A stretch of 64,000 nt of DNA from Dactylis glomerata. Taxonomy: Eukaryota > Streptophyta > Magnoliopsida > Poales > Poaceae. The stretch spans positions 619,589-683,588 of the forward strand of contig QXEO01000336.1 of NCBI GenBank assembly GCA_007115705.1, given 5' to 3'. The notes under the pieces are model-generated. The model was not told the origin of the DNA and did not search any database. It saw only the letters and a list, made by a program, of their open reading frames with translations. Shown in pieces: positions 9,238-20,700 of this stretch. Numbering within the stretch: the stretch's first letter is position 1; the number at the start of each line of letters is the position of its first letter. The translations under genes were made by a program, and so were the position numbers.

Positions 9238-10375
9238 GACTTGCCACAAGACGAAGCGAAAGCTAGGCGAATTCAGCGCCGTGCATGGGCATACACCATT
9301 ATCAACAGCGAGCTGTACAAGTGTAGCGTGTCAGGAATCCTCCAGAAGTACATCGAGCCGGAAGAAGGGATAGAGCTGCTAAGAGAAATACACCAAGGGG
9401 AGTGCGGACATCACGCATCTTCCAGAGCTTTGGTGGCCAAAGCCTTCTGCCATGGTTTCTACTGGCTGACGGCCAAGCAAAATGCAGAGCAGCTGGTGAA
9501 AAAGTGCAATGGTTGCCAGCGCTTCTCCAAGCACAGAAACACTCCAGCGGCAGCCCTCAAGACCATCCCGCTCACCTGGCCGTTTGCTGTCTGGGGCCTG
9601 GACATGGTAGGGCCATTCAAGATCGCACCCGGGGGCTTGACGCATCTGTTGGTTGCTGTGGACAAGTTTACCAAGTGGATCGAGGCCAAGCGAATCAAAA
9701 AACTCGACGGCTCGTCCACCATCAAGTTCTTCAACGAGATCATCATAAGATATGGAGTTCCCCACAGCATCGTCACTGATAATGGGACAAACTTTGCGAA
9801 GGGAGGCTGATTACTGTGGCAAGAGGGGCATCCAGCTGGACTTAGCGTCAGTGGTGCACCCTTAGACAAATGGGCAAGTGGAGAAGGCAAATGGGCTGAT
9901 CCTGGCCGGCATCAAACCAAGGCTGATCGAGCCTCTCGAACGCTCAGCTGGCTATTGGGTCGAGGAGCTACCCTTAGTACTCTGGAGCCTACGAACCAAT
10001 CCAAACCGCTCTGTTGGCTTCACACCTTTCTTCCTGGTCGATGGAGCAGAAGCGGTGTTGCCCACGGACATCAAGTTTGATGCACCCAGAATCGTCCAGT
10101 ACATGGAGAAGCAAGCGAAAGAAGCTCGCGAAGATGGCATCGACCTCCTCGAGGAGGCACGAGTGCAGGCTTTGGCCAGATCAGCGCTCTATCAGCAGCA
10201 GCTGTGATGATACCACAGCTAGAAAATTTGCCCGCTCATGTTTCGCGAAGGAGATCTCGTACTCCGGCTAGTCCAAAGCACAAAGGGCATGCACAAGCTA
10301 TCTCCTCCCTGGGAGGGACCGTTCATTGTCAGCCGGGTGCTGGGCAATGGGGCATATTACCTCATCAACGCATAA
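9238..10375 (+). pseudogene. G integrase (C-terminal part of Pol), decayed
   Basis: The frame shows an integrase zinc-binding region (HQGECGHH, later CNGCQRF), then the catalytic core with the first aspartate in GLDMVGPF and the second in VTDNGTNF. The third acidic residue follows in NGQVEKANG after a frameshift near 9800-9810. The C-terminal GPF region (PWEGPFIVSRVLG) is recognisable near 10305-10345. Lesions are the frameshift, TAG at 9863-9865, two adjacent TGA codons at 10205-10210 and TAG at 10220-10222. Integrase joins element DNA to the host chromosome; this copy is dead. Confidence 0.85.
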
Positions 10376-11819
10376 GAGCCCAGAAAGAACAAGGCAGATA
10401 ACTCTGACAAGGAGACAGAGCGTCCCTAGAATGTCAGTCTCCTAAGACCTTTCTTCTGCTAAGGCAAAAGCTTGTACCCGGAAAAATGTGTCAATGAATA
10501 AAGGAAAACGGAGCGGCTAGTTATGGCCGGCTCTGAGGAAAACACTTCGTGTATGTTTTTGCTTCCTGCGTTATTCACTTGACCGGCAGCCAGCTCCGGG
10601 CACCGAGCCACAGCCGACAGCCCTAAAAAATGATCGATTTCTCGTCAGTCGGATGAGTACTATGTATGAGGAAGGTCTCGAGCCCAGCCTCCATCCTCTG
10701 GCTCTGCGCAGCTGGACGGATAGGAGCCGGCAGGCCACATACGAAGGAAAGCCGCAGAGCAGAACCGTAAACGATAGAAAAATTGCTCAACTAGGCGTTA
10801 GGGGCATTGTTTGTTAACTAAGCGTTGGCTAGCATGAGTTGGGTGCCCGATAAACCGAAGTACTACTTCTCACTCCACGGCGCGCTCCCACCCTAGGCCA
10901 GCATTCGGCTGCTGGCCCAAGGGAGACCAACCGGCACCAGGCTGCTGGTTGGGGGAAGAAGGGCCGAAGGGTGGGAAGATTAAGGAAAAAGTTGAGGGAA
11001 CCGGACAAAGGCAAAGCCAGTGAATGGTTGATGCTCACAGTCTCTCAACATTTGGACTGAGAAGCCACATCAAAGAGATTTGAAGCTAGAGCTGCCTCGC
11101 TCGACGTTGGCACTGTACGCGGAAGGTTAGTTTTGAGCCAGTTGTCGGTCCAGCTACCCCAAAACTCAGGGGCTAGGGGAAAGGGAATTTGCCCTCAGAA
11201 GTGAGCCGGCTCCAGTACCTTGCCGGCTGTCCGATCAGCTGGCGCTGCGACGTAATCAGCAAACGAACGACGAAATTGAAACCTAACACTCGCAAAGTGA
11301 TGGCTAGAGCCAGAAACTTGGAGATTTACTCCAACCACGGCAAAGGGCATGCGAAGGCCTGGGAAGGGAGACGTGCCGGCTCCGGCTTCGCTTGAGTCAA
11401 AACAGAACTTAGCCTTCACTCTAACTCCGCCAAGCCAAAACCAGTCCGTCCTTCCTAGAGCCGGCCAGCAGAAGCATCGCTCCTTTCGCGCCGAGGCCGG
11501 AGGATCTCGCTCGAAGCGCCTATGCAGGCCAGTGACCATCGCGGTCCCTACCTACGGATTCGCGATTCTATTCATAGGGGAATCATCACAGCGCGGCGAT
11601 GTAAGCAGAAGACATTCACACAAGAGCATTCACGCAGTCAATGAAGAAGAACAAACAAAGATTCGCAGGAAATTAAAAGAAGTTCTTAAACACGCGACTG
11701 GGGATTACATAACATAGGCCACGCTAAGGGCCGAAACAATAAAAGAACTCCCCTCCTAACCCCTAGACCTCTATTGACAATGCTGCTGTCGAAGAGGGGG
11801 CTTCGAGGGCGCTCGCCGA
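10376..11819 (+). other. G region between pol and the antisense ORF
   Basis: No conserved coding frame is visible. A PPT-like motif, CAGGGGCTAGGGGAAA, occurs at about 11168-11183. Otherwise this is typical non-coding 3' sequence of the element. Confidence 0.55.
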
Positions 11820-12644
11820 TCACGGCCAGGGGGAGTAGGCACGGGCGCGGCTAGAGTCGTCGACGATGCGGACGCAGAGGATGGGCGACCTGGAACGGTG
11901 GGTCAAGATGAGAGACCAGCCCCATTCCAGGCCGTAGTCGGTGAAGAACTACGCCCAGCCCTCGGTGAGGTAGCTCTTCCCCTCCTCGTTGTGGAGGACC
12001 TCGACGTGGTACAGAGGTTGGCCGCCGCTGCCATCCTCCACCATGAAGCTCGTTGGGGGGTTCTTCCCCATCGTGCTGATGAAGCTGGCAGGGAGTGGTA
12101 GGCGCTCCTTACACCCGGCCAGCAGGGGCACCACGAAGGTGGCGAACCCGTGCTTCGGGATGTAGGAGAGCCGCTGCCTAGTCGGCGGGCACGGCGGCCG
12201 CGCTGGAGGAGCCGCCAATGCTCAAGCCGGCGAGGCCTGGAGGGGCGGCCCCGAATGCCATCGCGGCGCCGATGAGGGTGGCCGCCGCCTCCAGAGGAGT
12301 CCCAGTGAGGCCAGCGATGGAGGTCATGGTCGCGGGGACTGTGGCACTGCCGGCGGCAACGGCAACGGCCCTTCCGGGGGCCGCGATGATGGCGATGGAG
12401 TGGCTAGCCCCAAAAGGCTCGGCGGCGGCCATGGCCGCGAGCGCTTCCAAGGTCTTCTTATTGCGGCTGCCCGGGGGGCGGCCGCGCCTCCGGGGCACCG
12501 GTGGCCTCGCCTTCGGGGCACTGGTGGCCTCGCCGCTGGGTCCTTGGCCTTGTTGAGGCTCCCGAGCGAGCGGCCACGCTTGCGCCCGCCAAGCCCGCCG
12601 GCGGCCCCGGTCCCGGCTCTGCTGAAAGCCTCAAGCGATGACAT
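11820..12644 (-). pseudogene. Antisense ORF with AT-hooks and a B3-like domain
   Basis: Opposite to G, a broken reading frame starts at 12644. It encodes an AT-hook-like stretch (GGRKRGRSLGSLNKAK) and a clear AT-hook (PRRRGRPPGSRNKKT), then an alanine-rich linker. A B3-like DNA-binding domain follows at about 12180-11845 (LPLPASFISTMGKNPPTSF, YLTEGWA, FFTDYGLEWGWSLIL, CVRIVD). The domain calls are from memory of the families. The frame is broken by a 23-bp tandem duplication (12485-12507 and 12508-12530), a shift near 12180-12215, and a TAG at 11947-11949; it stops at 11820-11822. It could be a captured host gene or a standing antisense gene of this retrotransposon lineage. Confidence 0.65.
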
Positions 12645-13187
12645 TGAGGTCGAAGAGGCGGAGACGATGGATAGGTGAGGCGAAGGAGTGGAGATGCTTG
12701 GGAGTGAAGAAAACCCTCGAGAGCTCCGAGATTTAAAGGCTGGCCAAGCATGAAAGGCTGAGCCAGTTTAATGTGATTAAACCATATGCGTGGCGCTTCG
12801 ATGGGACATGTCGCTGACGCCAGCCTTGTCCCGTCGCGTGACGTCTATGGAAATCATTACGGTGGCCGAAGAGTCAAAGCGACAAGATGGGACACCGGCC
12901 ACTGGCGCACTGTGCCGGCCACAGCGTGGGAGCAAGGCCCGATCGAAGCGGCACAAGTTCTGAGGAGGCAGCGCACCGGCTCATGGCCGACAGCCAGGTT
13001 AAGCCTAGAGCCGGTACGTCTCGAGACGGCTGGAGGAATTCCATGTGACTTGGCCTCAAAACCAGCAACCTCAAGACCAGAGGGAGAATCCTGGGACTTC
13101 AACAAAAACAAGCAAGACTTCGGCAAGAAGGAGAACCCGCTGAAGCCCCATGCTAGCCCATGAGACTTCACCAGTTTCGGGGGCTAG
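12645..13187 (+). other. G 3' end with polypurine tract
   Basis: This stretch is non-coding as far as I can see. It ends in a polypurine tract, TTTCGGGGGCTAG, at 13175-13187, directly before the LTR. Confidence 0.65.
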
Positions 13188-13929
13188 TGTCATGGGGATG
13201 ACTTATAGGGCGCACCACAGGCCAAGCAATATGCCGGCTAACATCCCAGGAGTCTCCACGACTTCAGCACGAGAAGACTGGCTCTGTCCGAAGGGCCGGC
13301 TGCGCCAGCAGCCGGCTGGTGATTCCACCGAGGAGAGCCAGAGCCGAGCGATGAAGACAAAAGCCCTCCAATGGCTGTCTCGCCGAAAGTGGGCTGACCC
13401 CGACAAGGACGATAGGGGCCCAGGGCGGGAGTGATGAATGCCACGACCGGCCTTAGCCAATCAGAGATCAAAGACCCTTTCCCATGATGGGATCCGAGGC
13501 AAAAGGGAAGGGATATGCATTCCAGATGCCGGTCTAGGGGAAAGGCGCTTTATAAAGCGCCTTTGTCAGACCGGGGCCAGAGGATCACGCCAAGGACACC
13601 GCCGCCGAGGAGCCGGCAGCAGGCCGAATCATTACCTAACATGTAACCAGGCCCCCGCCTATATAAGGGGCCTAGACCCTTAGTCTAGGGAGATCCGATC
13701 TTCTTCTTCCTTCTCTAGCCCGAACAGCTCGAGGAGCACTGTAATTGATACTGTCTAGTCAATACGAAGCAGGCAGGAAGTAGGGGTTTTACCTCCAACC
13801 GGGAGGGCCCTAAACCTGGGTAAACCGAGATGTCTCCATTGGCACAATCCCGAGCCAGACCCATCGTCACCACCGTCGAGCCCCTCCGATAAGCCATCCC
13901 ATGGCTACTGTCCCTAAATTCCCACGACA
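13188..13929 (+). repeat. G 3' LTR
   Basis: 742 bp from TGTCATGGGG to CCCACGACA, preceded by the polypurine tract. A TATA box (TATATAAG, 13660-13667) sits in CCCGCCTATATAAGGGG. Only this LTR is in the window. Confidence 0.82.
13660..13667 (+). promoter_or_regulatory. TATA box of the G LTR
   Basis: TATATAAG in a GC-rich setting about 270 bp before the LTR end, as expected at the U3/R border of an LTR promoter. Confidence 0.6.
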
Positions 13930-15200
13930 TGGCATACGTCTATAAGCATAAGTTCCATAAGGAGAAGTAAAAGTGGTTTTCTCTTGATCTTGCTTTTTAA
14001 CAGCAATCTGAGAGAAATCAGAATAACCATCAAGAAAACAAAAATGAGTTTTCTTAGATAACCTCTCTAGCATTTGATCTATAAAAGGTAAAGGATAATG
14101 ATCTTTCTTAGTAACTTTGTTAACCTTTCTATAGTCAATGCACATCCTATAACCAACTACTACCCTTTGAGGAATAAGCTCGTTATTCTCATTAGGCACA
14201 ACAGTGGTACCTCCTTTCTTAGGAACACAATGAACAGGACTAACCCATCTACTATCAGCAATAGGATAAATAATACCAGCATCAAGGAGCTTCAATACCT
14301 CATTTCTTACCACATCCTTCAGCTTAGGAATTAGGCGGCGTTGATGTTCAACAACTGGCCTTGCATCTTCCTCCATGTTAATAGCATGGTGACATATAGT
14401 AGGAGAAATCCCTTTTAAATCATGAAGAGTATATCCCATAGCTCCTCGGTGTTTCCTCAAAATTTCCAGTAACCTTTCTTCCTCCTTTCCTGAAAGCTTA
14501 GAACTGATAATAATAGGATATATTTTCTTATCATCTATATAAGTATACTTAAGATCATCAGGCAAAGGTTTTAATTCAAAAATAGGATCTTCCTTAGGTG
14601 TCAAAGTGGTACCAAGATCCTCCACAGGTAAATTATTCTTAATCAACGGAGTTTGATGAAGAAGAATATCGTCAATCTCTTCTCTTTCTTCTCTGAAAAT
14701 ATCACTTTCATGATCCTCCATAAATTGCTGCAAAGCATTGTTAGGAGCAAGAGCAATAGAAGCAAGCTATTCAACTTGAAAGTTTTCATTAGGCATTTCA
14801 TTTTCAAAAGGAATTTTAGCAAACTTAGAAAAATTAAACTCCTAAGATTCTCTATCAAACTTAGTCACAATTTTCTCCTTCTTACAATCTATCACAGCAC
14901 CACAAGTATTCAAAAAGGGTCTACCAAAAATAATAGGACAAGTTTTACTAGCTTCAGAACCAAGTACAAGAAAATCAGTAGGGTATTTAGTCTTACCACA
15001 TAAAACTTCCACATCTCGAACAATACCAAGTGGAAAGACAGTCTCCCTATTAGCAAGCTGAACAACCACATCAATCTCCTCTAGTTCACAAGGAGCAATT
15101 TCATGCATAATTTCTCTGTAAAGCTCAATAGGAATAGCACTTGAACTTGCACCAATGTCACATAAACCATAATAGCAATAATCACCAATCCTAACAGAAA
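13930..15200 (-). pseudogene. A2 protease and RT fragment
   Basis: Collinear with A1 pol. The aspartic protease motif DIGAS lies at 15145-15159 and the RT N-terminal half follows up to YAYRRMP, where the sequence stops at the G LTR. A TAG at 14842-14844 replaces the Tyr codon found in A1. The codon after ADSR is still TGG here, which shows that the TGA at 41179 in A1 is a mutation. A non-functional remnant of a polyprotein that would process itself and copy RNA into DNA. Confidence 0.85.
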
Positions 15201-15205
15201 TAACA

Positions 15206-15959
15206 TGATGAGGACATCCCTACACCAACACCAGCAGCGGCAAAGGATACATCCAATGATGTTAGGATTGGACCGATGACTAGAGCTCGTGCAAAGCTAC
15301 TTGAACAACAGGTGAATTCACTCCTAGCTGAACCTGATATATTTATTAATGAGAACTTTATACTACCTAAGTTGATGTATCTTTGTATGATCAGGTTTAC
15401 GGAGGAGACTAGCTTCGCACGAGGAGGAGGCAGCCTACGACATGAGGAGGCTGCTATGCACATTGATGGTTGCGCGAGGGAGGAGCGGGAGGACGACGCA
15501 CACCGTCAATGAGGGAGAACCAGGACAGCGAGATGGCGCACCAGGACAGCCAACGCCATGACGTCATGAGTCTAAGGCGCGCCATACGTCGGGCCTGTGA
15601 GCCATAAGGCCGAGCCATCCAAATTTTGGCCGGTTTGTATCAGTTTGAGTCTAACCGTATTTTTTAAGACAGATTCATGTCGAATTGATGTTGATCCTAC
15701 CCTAATCTGAGTGTGATTCGTCGTTCCATTGGGAATTGGATAATTGCAAGTTATTCAAGCGCGTGGTCTCGTACTACGTCGTCAGAGTGTGGAGTTGCGA
15801 ATATCCATAGGATTTGGAGCTGTTGCACTGGCATCAGGTTCGGTCGAGAGAGAGTTCGTCAGCGTCATACTACCGCCTACCACCCCATCGACATCGCCTT
15901 CGCCATAGCCTTCGACAACATCCACCTGCTTACTGAGAAGATCGGGCCACCCCTTATCA
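15206..15959 (+). repeat. F 5' LTR with internal deletion
   Basis: 754 bp, TGATGAGGAC to CCCTTATCA. Compared with the 3' LTR it lacks 178 bp at the CAGAT at 15670-15674, and the missing part includes the TATA region. Confidence 0.9.
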
Positions 15960-15962
15960 TCT

Positions 15963-15973
15963 TGGTATCAGAT
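15963..15973 (+). other. F primer binding site (tRNA-iMet)
   Basis: TGGTATCAGAT, three bases after the LTR. Ten bases match the usual TGGTATCAGA complementary to the initiator methionine tRNA 3' end. Confidence 0.85.
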
Positions 15974-17728
15974 TTCCACGGTTTACTCGGTGAGCATCCA
16001 CAAATTCATCCCTGCAATTCGTTTTTGTTTTCAGTCCTATCCAGCAAAAGCCAAAAAAAATTAGGGTTCTTAGTTTCTGCCCTAGCCTAGATTGCAACGT
16101 TCTTGAGTTTTAGTCGCTGATCGTTTTTTTCGCGTTTTCTCCCTTCCATCCGTAGGAGTCTAGGTCTGGCAATCTTTTCTGCATCTTAGTTTTCCTTTTG
16201 GTCATCTTTTGCATCACCTGGGATCGTCGTCTTCTTCCTCTGGTCGACGTGCTTGAGTTTGTGCTGGAGATACGTAGATTGGATCTCCAAAGGAGTCCGA
16301 CCGGGTTCCGTTCGTTAGTTTCATCCAAAAAAAAAACAACGCTACCGACCAGACACCCGGTCGATCGTGTCTGACCCGGCGCGTTCTCTCCCTATCGCTG
16401 GTGGTTTTTGAGTCCAGATCGGCCACTACTCCCTAGGCCCGATCGGCCCAACTCCACAAAAACGCACGCTCTCGATCAGACTAACGATCGTTTTTGTCTG
16501 GCTGGGTGCGTAGGCCTCAAACGCTAGCGTCCAGACATCGTTCTCGTTTTGTCTGGTCTCGAGCGTTGTCTCTGCTCCTGCCGTAGCGCTCTATCCCAGC
16601 CTGGCTGCAACACTTTCTCCAGAACAGTTCCTCGCCTTGGCACAGCAGCCCTGCCGCGGCACTCTTTTCGGTCGATTTTCTGCCGCGCCCGGTTGCTGCG
16701 GCCGTTCAGCGTGTCTAGCCGTGTTTTCACCGGTGCATCCACGTTTTTCTGCCGTGACACAGTTTTGCGGCGATTTTCTGCCGTGGCACACCCTTGCTGT
16801 TTGTCTCTGCTGCCCGCCTGCCGCCGTGCGTGTTGGATGCTTTGTTCTGTCGTGCTTCTGCCGCGACACACGTTTGCACCGCTTCTCTGCCGCGACAGCA
16901 GCCACGTCTATAGCAAGCTCTACTGCGGCACATTTTTGTCGTGGTTTCTCTGCCACGGTACAGCTTTGGTGAGTGTTGTCTTTCTCGTTTTTCTTCCAAA
17001 ACTGAGTCCACATAGCGTACCTTCCCGTATCTTTGAAAGCCATAGCCACAGCCTTTCGACAACATCGTGTAGGTACCTTTCCTACGAGACTAGCATACCT
17101 TTTCTCGACAGGCTGCTCTGTAGGTTTTCTGAGTGCTTTACTTCGTGTGGCCATAGAAAAGACGAGGAGCGAGAGATAGCATATAGTTTCAAAAAAAAAA
17201 GAGAAAAAGAGAAAAAGAATTATATTACAAAAAAAAACAGAGATACAAAATAGCTGAAAGTTTGCTGCTCCAGTACAAAGTTTTGAGAGGCCTAGTTCAT
17301 AGTTTGTGCACTCGTAGTTTGAGCAATCTTGTGCCTGGTCATTTTGAGCTATTGCTAGCGTCTCTCTTGTGCATTGCAACACGAGCATATCCTCCGACAA
17401 ATACTTTTTGAGCTCATTTTCAGAGTTGCTTTGTCCCATTTATCTCCACCGTGTGCGTTTCCGTGGGTTCTTTGTCATACGATCAGCACTAGGACTTATT
17501 TGCGGTGTACTTAGGATACCATACCTACAGCTCCACCATACATTCCTGATTGTCGTGTGACTACTCCTATCCTCGGTATTCGTTTCTCTCACACCAGTAC
17601 ACTAGTCGTCGCCATTCGCTGGGTAAGCTTCACAATTCACTTTGGAACGGTAAGATCCACCTTATTTGTGGTAGAGTGAGTTGTGAGTGAGCACCACCGT
17701 TTGATTTATTGGACTATTCTACTAATCA
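15974..17728 (+). other. F 5' leader
   Basis: About 1.75 kb without a conserved gene. From about 16560 to 16970 short degenerate repeats of CTGCCGCGRCACA type hold several overlapping ORFs in both directions, which I take as chance. AT-rich runs follow before the gag start. Confidence 0.6.
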
Positions 17729-20700
17729 ATGGCTCCTAGTTCTGTTTCGTTTAGTGTGCAGGGAAAGCCGGACGATGACTGCGTTCTTTGGGGATCTTTG
17801 AAGGAGCTCCATGCCTACTTTGAGAATGCCATCCAACAACAAGGAGAACACCTTGACAGTGCGATACAAGATATTCGGTTGACCGTGCAAGACACCAATA
17901 ACGAAATAACCGCACTGAACACTTCTGTGACAACTATGCAAGCCAACATCAACACTTTGACTACAGAAATTCAGGGACTGCGCACACAGCTTGCCGCGCA
18001 GCGACACGGGGATGATGGTGAACATGGCGACAACGTACTACAGCAGCGACCTCCTGGAGTTGGGCATGGATTATATCCTCTGCACCGTGGCGGACGTGAG
18101 CCTATAGAGGAGGATATGTTGGGTAAACCCAAGTTTTCAATTCCCAAGTTCACGGGTGAGGGCACCGTTGAAGATTACCTCACATGGGAGTTGAAAATAG
18201 AGAAACTGTGGCGTTTACATAACTATTCAGACGACAAGAAGATCAAGCTTGCATCCTCTGAATTTGATGGCTATGCATTGGTTTGGTGGGACATGATCGT
18301 ATCGGGTCGTGAAGCTGCACAACAGGTGCCAATCACCACTTGACGTGCCATGCGCCAGGAGATGAATGCTCGGTTTGTCCCGACAAATTACTTGCGAACA
18401 ATTTTTGACAGACTACAGAGTTTACGACAAGGGTTAATGACTGTTGATACATATTACATGGAGATGGAGTTGTTGATGCGTCGAGCCAAGATACGGGAAG
18501 CGGACGAGCAGACGTTTACACGGTTTGTGTCAGGGCTGCGCAATGATATCAAGAGTGTTGTCCGTCACCATTAGTATGCTACAATGAATGAGCTGCTACA
18601 TCATGCACGGGAGGCTAAATCGCAGATCAATGAGGACGCCAAATCGAGACCTCGATATACCGGGGGGAGGACATACCCCACGCGCCCAGCGCCGACGGCA
18701 CCTGCCGCGCCTACATCTAGCGGCCGTGCTGATGCGCGTCCTGCGGGTTCTCATACCTCATCATCTAGTGTCGGCAATACACGGAAACCAACCCCTGCAG
18801 CCAGCAGTAATGTTTCCAATGCTTCTGCAGCACGAATAAGCAATATGGAGTGCCATTCATGTGGAGGAAGAGGTCACTTCAAGCGTGATTGCCCGAACAA
18901 GAAAGTTGTTTTCGTGACTGAAGCCGGGGGATACGAGACAGGTGATGAGGCGGATCCGGATGAACAAGAGGAGGTGTCCGACGAGGATACCGAGTATGAT
19001 GCTATGCCATCCACGGCACACACGATAGTAGTCTCGCAGCGTGCACTCAACGTTACTACACCTGTTCCAAGTCAGCGTTGCAATTTATTTCAAACCAGGG
19101 CGTTGGTTACCGCCACGAAGGCTTGCAAGGTGATTGTTGATGGAGGCAGTTGTCGTAATCTGGCCAGTAAGGAGTTATGTTTGAAGCTGAAATTGAAATA
19201 TATACCACATCCATCGCCATACTACATACAATGGTTGAGTGATGCCGGCGAGATGAAGGTTGATCACATGGTACAAGTTCAGTTCACCATAGGGCCGTAC
19301 ACCGATACCATTGATTTTGATGTGGTTCCTATGACAGTTTGTCACTTATTGCTAGGTCGACCATGGCTATATGATCATTCTGTGCAACACAATGGTCGTG
19401 CAAATACATATCACTTAGAGCATAAGGGCAAGAAGATCAAATTATCTCCAATGACACCGCAAGACATTATAAATGAGTCTCGACAGAAGATTGACGTCAA
19501 GCCAACTTAACCAAATGACAAGGAGACAAATTTGGCGGTGCATACGATTAATACATCCGCAGTGGCACACTTTTCGGCCTATTTTGCTGCTGCCACAGAG
19601 ATATCGGGTTGTTTTACTGCCAAAACAGCCGTGCGTGCCATTGGAGCCTTGTCTCCCGCCGCACAAGCCGCGCCGACTTGCACCACCAAGCCGAAGCAAA
19701 CCGCTCCACCGAGCCGTCCAACGCCAACCGAGCTGCTTCGTCCCACCACTTGTGCACTTGCCGATGTACCCACACACGGCGCGCTCCTTCCGCCAACTTT
19801 TGGTGATGCCGCGGATAGAGCCCTTGACGCTCTCGCGATGACTGATGGTGATACTGCAACGTCACCTACTGCTGATACGGGATCCTATATACTGATGGCC
19901 ACCAAAGAGGATTTGAGGGAACTTGGAGATGATCCGACGAAGATTCCCCTTGTGCTGCTCTACAAGGGTGAGATTTTGGTTTCTAATGATATGACCCCTC
20001 TCTCTATTGGTGTTTCCACTATTTTGCAGGAGTTTGAGGACGTTTTTCCGGAGGAGGTACCAGCTGGCTTGCCGCCAATGTGGGGCATTGAACATCAGAT
20101 CGACCTCATTCCTGGAGCGACGTTACTGAACCGCGCACCGTATAGGACCAACCCCAATGAGACGAAAGAAATTCAGGCACAAGTACAAGCTCTACTCGAC
20201 AAAGGTTATATTCGTGTAAGCTTGAGCCCATGTGCTATTCCTGTTATTTTAGTTCCTAAGAAAGATGGTACATGGCGCATGTGTGTAGATTGTAGAGCTA
20301 TAAATAACATCACTATTCGATATCGTTATCCTATTCCACGCTTAGAAGATATGCTTGATGAATTGAGTGGTGCTGCTGTTTTTTCTAAGATTGATTTGCG
20401 TAGTGGTTATCATCAAATTAGGATGAAGGAAGGGGATGAATGGAAAACTGCATTCAAAACAAAGTTTGGTTTATATGAGTGGTTAGTTATGCCTTTTGGG
20501 TTGACTAATGCACCTAGCACTTTCATGAGATTGATGAACCATGTTTTGCGTGAGTTTATTGGTAGATTTGTGGTTGTGTACTTTGATGACATATTAATTT
20601 ACAGCCATAATGAAACTGAACATTGTGATCACATTAGACAAGTTTTGCAAGTACTACGACATGCTAAATTGTATGGTAATCTTGATAAATGTACTTTTGC

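Larger units (their letters stand above)
9236..13929 (+). mobile_element. G: 3' part of a Tat-like Ty3/gypsy retrotransposon
   Basis: The segment starts inside an integrase gene, where A0 was inserted, and runs through a long 3' region into an LTR that ends at 13929. The LTR start TGTCATGGGGAT is the imperfect inverse of its end ATTCCCACGACA. The integrase resembles the Tat lineage of plant Ty3/gypsy elements. The 3' region carries an antisense ORF, a position known from Tat elements such as Grande. On the right it abuts the RT of A2 in mid-domain, so G appears to be inserted in A2 (duplicate TGGCA expected at 13930-13934). Confidence 0.85.

Noticed and set aside
12218..12678. Plus-strand ORFs opposite the AT-hook region
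   Set aside because: Shadows of the GC-rich antisense ORF; only the minus strand shows recognisable domains.
16549..17439. ORFs of 234 and 282 codons in opposite directions
   Set aside because: They lie in the 5' leader of F, overlap each other, are rich in repeat-derived Cys/Arg and match no domain.
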